DNA of 64,000 bases from Viola odorata. Its lineage: Eukaryota; Streptophyta; Magnoliopsida; Malpighiales; Violaceae. This document shows, in pieces, positions 55,874 to 64,000 of the stretch. Every line of letters starts with the position of its first letter. The stretch's first letter is position 1. Location of the stretch: the NCBI GenBank assembly GCA_963691705.1, contig OY829544.1, forward strand, positions 43,359,917 to 43,423,916. The letters run 5' to 3'. Below the pieces are notes generated by a model. The model was not told the origin of the DNA. It searched no databases and was given only the letters and a program-made list of their open reading frames with translations. The translations under genes and the position numbers were made by a program.

Positions 55874-56410
55874 CAATTGCAGCAGATAAGGACTCATCTG
55901 TTCTCTAGCTTTCAAGGTTTCCATTACTGGTCTACAAATATGATGAGACGAATGAGCTCTCTCCAATCCTCCTCCCAAGAATGGCGCAACACTAACCATC
56001 AGCTCTCGGAAGAAATCAGCAAGTACCAAAGGGAGCTTCATGAAGCTCAAGAGGAGCTGCGGAAGAGTGTTGAGGAGCGACAATGTGTAGAAAATAGTTT
56101 GGGAGTTGCGGGTAAAGAATTGGAAGAGGCCAAAAGACTCCGGGCCGCTGGGGATGCCGCCCTTCAAGCGGAGCAGAGCAAGAATGTCGCGCTTAAGGAG
56201 GAAACAGCGGACAGGTGCAAGTGGTTTTCGGAACAAGCGGCAGGTCTCATGGCCGATTGCTTCATTGAGCATCACGGCCGTCATTTCTTTGATGCTGACA
56301 CCATCATCCGCCTCTTCAAGCAAAAGTTCGGGTTCCTCACAGAAGAGGGCTACTGCCAAGCGAAAAGGCCACGGCCTGACGAGGGGAACAGCAGCATGCC
56401 CGGGCCGTGA
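55874..56410 (+). pseudogene. aORF4, copy G, second part (coiled-coil end of exon 3)
   Basis: Continuation of the gene begun at 38,810. It reads LQQIRTHLFSSF, then a coiled coil (YQRELHEAQEELRKSVEER) and the conserved end HFFDADTIIRLFKQKFGF, with stop TGA 56,408-56,410. This half has no internal stop. Exon 3 has the same total length as in copy E. Confidence 0.8.
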
Positions 56411-56509
56411 ATGTCATTCTTCTTTTGTCCATCAGGTGCTCTGACTTCTTTGCCCCTTTTTGTGTTTTTTAGGGCCTTTTGTTTGAGCAAGCATCCCTTC
56501 GTGTGTAAA

Positions 56510-56880
56510 CAGTTCACACAATTTTCTGCACATTTTCACTTATCCCTTTGTTAGTAGCGACATATCATCGAGAAATCTTAATTACCTTGGGGTATTGCCA
56601 CGCGATCTCCTTTCTTACTTAGCACGATCCCCCAAAGATGTCGCTTGTGCTGAATTTTCTGCACATTTTCACTTATCACTTTGTTAATAGCGACATATTA
56701 TCAAAAATCTTAATTACCTTGGGGCATTGCCGCGCGTATTCCTTTCTTATTTAGCACGATCCCCCAAATATGTTGCTTGTGTGGAATATTCTGCACATTT
56801 TCACTTATCACTTTGTTAATAGTGACATATTATCAAAAATCTTAATTACCTTGGGGCATTGCCGCGCGATCTCCCCCGAT
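56510..56880 (-). repeat. About 119-bp tandem repeat, 3 copies
   Basis: Same unit as at 2,935-3,178 in E: TTTTCTGCACATTTTCACTT, TTAGTAGCGACATAT, then CTTAATTACCTTGGGG. Three copies here against two in E. Confidence 0.8.
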
Positions 56881-56999
56881 GTCGCTCGTGTCCCCTACTC
56901 TTCCAGCCAAACTTCACCAGGTTTGTCCCTTCCGGCTACTAGCTGTGGTACGGTGACCTTTATTATTTCTTCAATCGGCCGGGAAGTCCCCTCCCTCAG

Positions 57000-57480
57000 T
57001 GCGCCGCCTGATCAAGGCTGGCCATCACGAGGACAGGACTTTTCACTTCCTCAGCGTTGCCCTCACACCTCGGAACGTGCCCTCACTTAACAAGGGTGCC
57101 TATGTTAGCGCTACCATCGTTAGGATAGGATTTTCACTTGCGAGGTGGAGTTTTTATCTTCCATAGGGTCGTGCCTCACTTAATGATCATCCGCCTTTGT
57201 GAGCGCGGGCTGTCACAAGGATAGGACTTTACACCCCAAGGGGAGTCGGGGCGTGCCCTCTCTGGGTTTCCCCAGGATAGGATTTTTCACTCCTGACAGT
57301 GCTGGAAAGTGTCTCCTCTTGGCGAGCCGCCTGATCAGGGCCGGCCTCCCAAGGCCAGAATTTTTCACTTCCAGCACCATATATTAGGATCGCCGGGGCG
57401 TGCCTCCTCTTGACGATCCATCTGCATTAGCCCATTCCGCTCCCAAGGCTAGGACTTTTCACCCCCGACATCCTCCTTTC
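57000..57480 (-). repeat. 80-90 bp degenerate repeats in the pol 3' UTR (G)
   Basis: Collinear with 3,290-3,800 in E; units share AGGATAGGATTTTTCACT and GTGCCTC(G/C)TCTT. Confidence 0.65.
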
Positions 57481-57545
57481 CTTGTTATCTGCACATTACA
57501 CAGACAAACAACAAGGAACAAGAAATATTTCCACAACAATTGTTA

Positions 57546-58003
57546 GACCATGCCTACGGCATGTCGATATTTCACAGACCATGCCCACGGCATGTCAAAA
57601 TTTCAATTTCAAAAGACCATGCCCACGGCATGTCGATATTTCAAAGACCATGCCCACGGCATGTCAAAATTTCAATTTCAAAAGACCATGCCCACGGCAT
57701 GTCAAAATTTCAATTTCAAAAGACCATGCCCACGGCATGTCAATATTTCAAAGACCATGCCCACGGCATGTCAAAATTTCAATTTCAAAAGACCATGCCC
57801 ATGGCATGTAGATATTTCAAAGACCATGCCCACGGCATGTCATATTCCACAAATTTCAAAACCATGCTCAACGGCATGTTATATTTCACAAATTTCAAAA
57901 CCATGCTCAACGGCATGTTATATTTCACAAATTTCAAAACCATGCTCAACGGCATGTTATATTTCACAAATTTCAAAACCATGCTCAACGACATGTTATA
58001 TTC
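57546..58003 (-). repeat. Hairpin minisatellite, 13 copies, three unit types (G)
   Basis: The core CATGCC-cac-GGCATG is kept, but the linker differs from E. Units of about 27 and 38 bp are intermixed. The last four copies are about 42 bp with the core changed to CATGCTCAACGGCATG. Frames across the array in three phases are artefacts. Confidence 0.85.
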
Positions 58004-60270
58004 TAGCATGATATAATTTTAATCTAGCAATATTCCAAGAGTTAGGTAAGGGAGTACCGTCAACCGTTTCGAGGTGATACGCCCCCTTTCCGATAACACG
58101 AGTGACGCGGTATGGGCCTTCCCAATTTGAGCTGAGCTTCCACATTCGTTGACCCGCCGCTCGTTTATCCCTGAGCACGAGGACTCTCGCTTTGAGCAGC
58201 CGCTCCTTAACATGTCTGTTGTGATACCGCACCATTCTTCTTTTGTAGTGCATTATTTTCAAGAGAGCTTCCTCGCGCGCCTCAGGGAGCATGTCAAGGT
58301 TAGCTCGTAACCTCTCCTCATTTAATTCCTCCTTGAAATATTCCACCCTCAAACTTAGGGTGCCAATTTCGACAGGTGTTACCGCTTCGTTACCAAAAGC
58401 CATCGCAAAGGGCGTCTCACCCGTACTTGTTTTGACGGTCATGCGGTAAGCCCACATTACATAGGGTAACTCATCTAGCCACTTCTTTTTTGACCCTTCA
58501 AGATTTTTCTTGATGCCGCTCAAAATGCTTCGGTTGGTCACCTCCGCCTGGCCATTAGTCTGGGGATGCGCCACAGAGGAGAACCTCTGTTCAATCTGAA
58601 ATTCTTCGCATTGCTCCTTGAAGAAGCGGCTGGTAAATTGCGCCCCGTTGTCACTAACTAGCACGCGAGGCACCCCGAAGCGCATGATCACTTGGTCGGG
58701 ATCGTATGCTCGACCCTTGGGAGGTTCCGCCTGTCGCTGAACATTCTGGCCGACACCCCTTCCTCTAGAGAAATTGCTCTTCTGGCGGCTCGACACCTTG
58801 GGAATGTAATCCTTCCACTGGGTGAATTCATCACTTGGACGGGTGTCGTGGGCCATACTGGCTTGAGCCGCAGGAGCAGGAGGGGCACTCTGGGGTGTAT
58901 CTCGCATCCTGATTCTATACTCCTCCTCTTCCATTCTCGCATAATTGTGGGCCTTCAACCTTAACGCATCTAAGGTCATTGGGGGGTCCACCATCAACGT
59001 ATCCCTCAGCTTCCCATATCCACAATTCTGCTTCAAAGCTTCTATAGCAAAATCAATAGTGATACCAGGGTCAACAACATTTCTGTATCGAAGCGACCCA
59101 GATAACTATTCAAAGACTCCTCTGGCTTTCTACATATATCAAACAAGGCTGCCGCGGATTTCCGAATAGGGATAGCTGTACTGAAGCGGCTCTTGAACTT
59201 GGCCTCTAGTTGCTGAAAATTGTCAATTGATCGAGCGGGAAGCCCTTCAAACCAGAGGCGAGCCACTCCTGACAATGTCATAACGAATATCTAACACAGC
59301 ACCGCGTCGCTGTGCGTCTGAAACGGAACGAAGTCCTTCACCTTGTTGAGATGTGAAATGGGGTCTCTGGTGCCGTCGTACGACTCCGTGGGGAGCTTGA
59401 CACGTCGGCCGACCCTGTGGTGCCTTATACAGTGGGTGAAAGGATGACCAGCGGTGTCATCTAGGATCTCACGATCATGACGGGGAGGAGGCGCGTCCAG
59501 GTGTCGCCTGTGCCCTCGAGGCTCCGGGGTGTGATGCTGCCGGAGAGACCGGCTTCGACTCCTGGGCGAACGGGATCGACGCCTCCTACTGCCTGATCTC
59601 TCACTCCGCTCCATAGATACCTCTCTACCGACTCCATCTCTTCTGCCGTCCCAACACTCTCCGTATTCCTCTAGCGGTCGCTCTACTTGAGAGATAGGAA
59701 TCCGCGGTATCCGCGGTATGTAGTGCTCCTCCTGTCCGCCTGCCAGTTACGCGAAGCCGAATGGCATGCTTATCGCAGGTGAGGTCAAAGGGACACTCAT
59801 CTGGCGTCGAGGTGACACTGGTCGATCAGCGACAATAGACGGAGTGAAAATAACTCGAGGAGGCACACTTGATGTCCCGGTACTAGGAGAGGGGCCCGCG
59901 GCCATCCCGATCAAATACTCCAAGTGGGCACGAAGAGCTAACATCGAGCTTACCGAGGGAGTAGCGAGGTTACCCATCCCAGAGCTTGCAAACGGAGGGA
60001 CGGAGCGACTGGATCCGCCCACGTGAGAGAATGGGGGGCCCATTGAGGAGGCAAGGGAACCCATTTGCAGAAATGGAGTACTCGTTTCAGAAAATGGGGT
60101 ACCCGGTTGAGAAAACGATATGCCAGCTGTCTGTCCAAAAAGAAAGTCTGTCTGTGCAGAGGAGGTTTCAGGTGATGTGACGTACGTACTGGACGAAGAC
60201 GTGGAAAAAAGTGTCCTACGCGCGTGACCGCCACGAGTGTGAGGGGCGTGGATTCTGAATCCGAAGCCAT
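57996..60270 (-). pseudogene. gag-integrase remnant of element G (large internal deletion)
   Basis: Gag starts at ATG 60,270 (MASDSEST). It changes frame in the N-terminal part (60,064-59,747 is in another frame), has TAG at about 59,291 and a 1-nt shift near 59,070. From 59,036 a single 346-codon frame runs from the gag C-terminal half (DPPMTLDALRLKAHNYARM) straight into integrase at ...AYDPDQ|VIMRFGVPRV... (about 58,695). It continues to the integrase end (RLKLYHARI). Protease, RT, both RNase H domains, the zinc finger and the first catalytic Asp are missing; VSDNG and NGQAEVTN remain. The fusion is in frame, so a chimeric protein is possible, though not shown. Confidence 0.88.
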
Positions 60271-60338
60271 GATCCTTCGACTCTCAGAAAGAAAAACAGA
60301 GCTTGGTTACTAAGGAAAACTCACTTAATCAACCAAAG

Positions 60339-60356
60339 CTCTCAATGAAAGCACCA
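60339..60356 (-). promoter_or_regulatory. Primer-binding site of element G
   Basis: On minus: TGGTGCTTTCATTGAGAG, 2 nt from the LTR edge; identical to the site of C2. Confidence 0.7.
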
Positions 60357-60358
60357 TT

Positions 60359-60893
60359 TGATAAGAGTCTGGGGGGTACAGAGCAGGATTGGCTTGATCC
60401 GGGGCGGTCAGGAACACTGTACTGGGGACCTTCGTCACCTGCAAAGTGCCGGAGGGGGTCTCCGGCGTAAACACTCCGATGCCAAAGTCAGTGTGAGTAG
60501 TAAAAGTGACAGGGATTCAGTACGCTATCTTAAGCTTACCCCCTTGTCTGAAAAGGTGAGGGTATTTATAGACAAAGGGAAGAGTGTACCGACAGGGGTA
60601 GGAATAGTCCTGGGTAGGTGTCGCTGGTGTGGTATATGCCGCTAGAGTGGCCTTGAGTGATGTCACATGGGTGACGTCACGCGGAGTGACGTCACGGATG
60701 ACCTGGGATGGGATGTCGTCGTGCGAACGTCGCATGAGAGCCCCCCCCCCGCTGAAGTCGACCATCCCAGGGCCGGTCGCCAGGCTAAGGGCGGCATGAA
60801 CAGGGCCTCGTCTCCCGCGACAGGTACAGTATGATGGCCGGATCACCCGGCGGGGTAGGGAAGATGCCGCTTCAGTGGTATCAATAGTTATCA
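60359..60893 (-). mobile_element. 5' LTR of element G (535 bp)
   Basis: TGATAAGAG...AATAGTTATCA, with a minus-strand TATAAATACC box (about 60,551-60,561), the GCCGGAG/CTCCGGC hairpin (60,448-60,466) and TTTGCAGGTG. The next base, 60,894, continues Athila gag H, which marks the insertion edge. Confidence 0.88.
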
Positions 60894-61643
60894 ATGTGGT
60901 CCCTCAAGGACGCTGCCAAAGATTGGTTCTACGACCTTCCTTCCAAATCTATCACGTCATGGGCTGAGATGTCTAAAGCCTTCACGGATAAGTATTATCC
61001 AGCAACCACAGCAAGCGTGACCCGCAAGCAATTAGTTTCTATTGTGCAAAAGGACGACAAAAGTCTAGGGCAATACCACGAACGCTATAAGAAGATGCAA
61101 CCCTTGTGTCCTTCGCACAATCTGACTGATCATGCCCTCATCCAATACATCTACGAAGGTTTAAAATGCAATGACAAAGCTTTATTGGACGCCGCAACCG
61201 GTGGTTCCCTTTGCGCCCGTACCCCAGCTGACGCCAAAGCCATAATCGAGCTCATGGCCAAGACTATTGTTGCATCTGAAACAGTAGCAAGTAACAACCA
61301 AAATGCCCATGTTGCGGCCATGCAAGGTCAGTTAGATAACATCACAGGCATGTTGCAGAATATGGCTTCAGGACAACACGTCCAGATCAAGGCCTGTCAT
61401 ATCTGCAATTTAGTAGATCATGCCACAGACGCCTGTCCATACATCCTAGATGAAATATCAGTTAATGCGGTTGGAGGATACAATGTCCCTTATGGCCAGA
61501 ATTACAACCACGGGTGGAAACATCCAAATTTCAGCTGGTCTCATAATCCGCAATCATCGGGCCCTAGCCAACCACCACAATAGTAGTACCACTATGGTAA
61601 CCAGGGATATGGTCCGAGCACCGAGAGAGGCTTGGACGTCGCT
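60894..61643 (+). pseudogene. gag: Athila-type gag fragment H
   Basis: Reads WSLKDAAKDWFYDLP, YIYEGLKCNDKALLDAATGG and TPADAKAIIELMA, all typical of Athila gag, then a zinc knuckle CHICNLVDHATDAC and an Asn/Gly/Tyr-rich tail. The N-terminus is cut by the G LTR and the C-terminus by the LTR of chromovirus I. Two consecutive stops (TAG TAG, about 61,582-61,587) break the tail, after which the frame continues as YHYGNQGYGPS. Confidence 0.85.
61639..61643. repeat. Presumed target-site duplication of chromovirus I (one side)
   Basis: TCGCT directly precedes the LTR. The partner copy lies beyond the window, so this is inferred from position only. Confidence 0.4.
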
Positions 61644-62409
61644 TGATGATGGCCGGATCTAGTCTCTTGCGCGGTTGGCTTAGGAAACGAGAGCTTTGAT
61701 GGAAAGATGTAATGGAAATGATTGGAAGTTTGTAAGGAGTTTGCAGCGGAAAGTATTTGAAGGGAAAGACTCATATTTTATATATAAATAATGATGAAGA
61801 ACAAAGCATCAAATGATCTACAAAGAGCAATGTTCATCTAGGCAACCTAAGGATGAACGCTTGGATCTAATATCCCTAGGGTTGGCCTAAGCGGCTTACG
61901 GCTTAAGAGAGAATCTCAAAATCAAAAGCAAGGAAAATAGAAGGCAAAGCCCTTCTATTTATAGTGTTGATATTTACAAGGGAAAAACCCATACTACCCT
62001 TGGACAAATGGGTCTTAGCTTGAAAGGCATGGCCTTGGTCATTGGGCTTTGGTTGGCTTGGCTTTGATGGGCCTAGGCGCTGGCCAAAGGCCAAAGCGTG
62101 GCCTTGGTACTGGTCGAAGGCGCGACCTTAAGGCTGGCCGAAGGCGCGACCTTAAGGCTGGCCGAAGGCCCGGCCTTGGTGCTGCTCGCAGGCGCGACCT
62201 TGAGGCTGGCTTTAGGCGAGGCCTCGATGTGGGACTCAGGCTCGGGCGTGAGGCTGCGAGTCGAGTCATTGGCGTAGACACATAGGCTCCACTGGTCTGC
62301 GGCCTTCGTGTGGCTTTCCTCGGCCCTTAGGGTCTTCAAGAGCAATGCGGTCATGGCTTAGCTTCTAGTGGCCGGTCCACGCTTGGGCTTTGTTGGTGGG
62401 CTCATATCA
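61644..62409 (-). mobile_element. 3' LTR of chromovirus I (766 bp)
   Basis: Plus-strand ends are TGATGATGGCC and GGGCTCATATCA. On minus it starts TGATATGAGCCC directly after the polypurine tract. A minus-strand TATATATAAAATATGA promoter-like box lies near 61,773-61,788. It contains a GC-rich internal repeat (62,095-62,235). Confidence 0.85.
62095..62235. repeat. 24-27 bp GC-rich repeats inside the LTR
   Basis: About five units of GGCGCGACCTTAAGGCTGGC or CGAAGGC variants. Frames on both strands (for example repeated SLKVAPS on minus) are by-products. Confidence 0.75.
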
Positions 62410-62423
62410 TCCCCTCCCCCTTC
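62410..62423 (-). promoter_or_regulatory. Polypurine tract of chromovirus I
   Basis: GAAGGGGGAGGGGA on minus, immediately before the 3' LTR. It is also coding, giving the EGGGD residues of the integrase tail. Confidence 0.85.
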
Positions 62424-63440
62424 AAATGGATTCATCCTCGAATCTGCACCATCGTTCTCCTCGAGCTCCTCGGCATCCCCATCTGCAAAGAAAGGCGATA
62501 GATCGTTAATATTGAAGGTATGATGGGTGTTGCCATAAGAAGAAGGAAGGTCAAGGATGTAAGCGTTATCGCTTATTTTCTCTAGGATGAGAAAAGGTCC
62601 GTCTCCTCGAGGACTAAGCTTGCTTGTCTGGTGTTCCTTGGTCAAGTGAACCCACACCCATTCGCCCACCTCAAAGGTGCTTGTGTGGCGGCCGGCGTCC
62701 CTCTTCTTGACTAGCTTAGCATTGATGGCCTCAATGCGCTCCTTGGCCTCGGCATGCATCTTGCCCACCAAATTGGCTCGGGCCTCTCCATCTAAACTAG
62801 CACAAGCAGTCAAAGGTAATAGGAGCAAGTCTATGGGGGTGAGAGGTTGGAACCCGTAGACAAGCTCAAACGGAGAAAAGTGAGTGGTAGAGTGCATTGT
62901 GCGATTATAGGCAAATTCAATAAAAGGAACGCAATCCTCCCAAGACTTGGTATTTTGCTTAATCAACACATGCAACATGTTACCAAGGGTGCGATTAACC
63001 ACTTCGGTTTGCCCATCCGTCTGAGGGTGGTACGAAGTGGAGAAAAGGAGCTTGGTGCCCAACTTGGCCCACAAGACTCGCCAAAAGTGCGCTAGAAACT
63101 TGCTATCTCTATCGCTTACTATGGTTCGTGGCATACCATGCAAATCTAACTACTTCACGAAAGAACAAGTGAGCAACATGAGAGGCATCGCAAGTAGAGT
63201 GACAAAGGACAAAGTGTGCCATTTTAGAGAATCGGTCTACAATAACAAATATGGCATCCTTGTCGTGCTTCGTGCGTGGTAAACCAAGGACAAAGTCCAT
63301 AGAAATATCACACCATAGGTGAGCAGCCACGGGTAAAGGCATGTAGCGCCCACGAGACACCAACTTTTTTCATTTTAGGCCAATAGAAATGTTCTTTGAG
63401 TGTGGAGAGTGTCATTTCTACCCCAAAGTGACCCAATAGT

Positions 63441-63461
63441 CCCCCCCCCCCCCCCCCCCCC
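63441..63461. repeat. Poly-C/poly-G run of 21 nt
   Basis: An uninterrupted run of 21 C on plus inside pol I, between the codons for EAH and LLGHFG. Its exact length could be a sequencing or assembly artefact. Confidence 0.7.
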
Positions 63462-64000
63462 GTGTGCCTCTCTCACAAGCAACTCTCGGGTACTACACAT
63501 AGGAATGCAAAGCTTGCCCTTTCGGAACAGAAACTCATCATGCAATGCGAAATACTCAAGAACACCATTAGCACACGCCCGAAACATGTCACTAAAGTCC
63601 ACATCGTCAACATACAATGTGGTGATGCGTGAGATACCTAGAAGGTGGGAGTGTAGGGAAGTGAGAAGTGCGTACCTGCGTGATAGCGCATCTGCTACCA
63701 CGTTTTCCTTCCCTTTGAGGTATTTGATATGATAGGAGAATCGCTCAATAAACTCCATCCACGCTGCATGCCTTTTGTTCAGCTTTCCTTGTCCTTTCAT
63801 ATATTTAAGGCTCAAATGATTGGTGTGTACCACGAACTCCCTTGGGACTAGGTAGTGCTCCCATACCGTCAAAGCTCTCACCAAGACATATAGCTCTTTG
63901 TCATAGGTGCAGTAGTTGAGCTGAGCGGCTTTCAGTTTCTCACTGAAGAAGGCCACCGGCCTTTTCTCTTGGACTAACACTACCCCAATCCCAATACCGC

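Larger units (their letters stand above)
37805..60893 (-). mobile_element. Tat-lineage element G, split by element A
   Basis: G comprises an aORF3 tail, aORF4 (interrupted at 40,602), inter-gene repeats (56,510-58,003), a gag-integrase remnant (57,996-60,270), primer site and a 535-bp 5' LTR (60,359-60,893). The left end is truncated inside aORF3 and the 3' LTR is missing. G itself inserted into Athila gag H, which resumes at 60,894. Element A (40,603-55,868) is a later insertion. Confidence 0.85.
61644..64000 (-). mobile_element. Chromovirus (CRM-like) element I, 3' part
   Basis: Minus-strand pol enters from the right window edge and ends inside a 766-bp 3' LTR. Integrase ends without a visible chromodomain, in NPFEGGGDD and PPTKPKRGPATRS. 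Pol overlapping the LTR is a feature I know from CRM-type chromoviruses, so that clade is the best guess. Reina or a related clade is possible. Confidence 0.75.
62358..64000 (-). pseudogene. pol: pol of chromovirus I: RT end, RNase H, integrase (frameshifted)
   Basis: From the window edge: RT tail ([17 protein letters not shown]), RNase H ([27 protein letters not shown]), then integrase ([49 protein letters not shown]) and a C-terminus inside the LTR. The frame is lost at a 21-nt G run (63,441-63,461 as C on plus), again near 63,365 and near 63,145. Near 63,365 the CxxC half of the integrase zinc finger is also missing: KMKK is followed directly by [10 protein letters not shown]. The copy is therefore inactive. 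Confidence 0.9.

Noticed and set aside
57482..58016. Repetitive frames on both strands across the hairpin minisatellite (also 3,849-4,109)
   Set aside because: By-products of an array without stops in some phases. The unit length varies, which breaks any consistent protein.
60831..61658. A shared 14-mer (ATGATGGCCGGATC) in the G LTR and the start of the chromovirus LTR
   Set aside because: Surrounding bases are unrelated and the two LTRs are from different lineages, so it is probably coincidence.
62039..62354. Arg-rich and Lys/Ser-rich frames on both strands in the chromovirus LTR
   Set aside because: They arise from the GC-rich 24-27 bp repeats inside the LTR and have no independent support.

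Overview
The window is repeat-rich nuclear DNA from a flowering plant, probably a eudicot. Almost every supported feature belongs to a long-terminal-repeat (LTR) retrotransposon of the Ty3/gypsy superfamily. The lineages seen are Tat (Retand-like and Ogre-like), Athila and a chromovirus. I found no convincing host gene, tRNA, rRNA or microbial gene. Plant origin is inferred from these lineages, from short GT-AG introns, and from a tRNA-Asp primer-binding site. The species cannot be named from the sequence.

Layout, left to right. 1-7,184: Tat element E (pol on minus, an extra gene on plus). 7,183-~13,995: Ogre-like element F (plus) with a tail of several tandem repeat families. ~13,998-25,782: Tat element B (plus, 5' end lost), ending in a 570-bp 3' LTR. 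25,783-27,253: unidentified LTR-like DNA. 27,254-30,100: 3' part of Tat element C1. 30,101-~31,570: Athila-type LTR X with primer-binding site. ~31,575-32,168: 5' end of Tat element C2. 32,169-~34,590: Athila pol D. ~34,600-37,800: intron-bearing remnant J and unassigned DNA. 37,805-60,893: Tat element G, split by the complete 15,266-bp element A (40,603-55,868). A has two 571-bp LTRs differing at 7 positions and is flanked by the target-site duplication GTGAA. 60,894-61,643: Athila gag H. 61,644-64,000: 3' part of chromovirus I.

The most notable structure is in the A/B/C1/E/G family. Between pol and the 3' LTR, on the strand opposite to gag-pol, lies a cassette of up to four extra genes (called aORF1-4 here). 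aORF1 (127 aa) and aORF2 (140 aa) are small, with a TATA-like box about 60-70 bp upstream and AATAAA downstream. aORF3 and aORF4 are large, intron-containing paralogues that join a domain resembling 'putative gypsy type transposon' (Transposase_28) to a coiled-coil tail. The cassette and pol converge tail to tail on a block of tandem repeats. In A, aORF1-3 are intact while gag-pol carries several breaks, so the cassette may be maintained or used independently of the polyprotein. Extra ORFs, some antisense, are known in Tat/Ogre elements. I do not recall a four-gene antisense cassette with separate promoters and polyadenylation signals being described.

Most gag-pol copies are broken, mainly by C-to-T type nonsense changes, small frameshifts and internal deletions. 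Several junctions are illegitimate joins rather than clean insertions.
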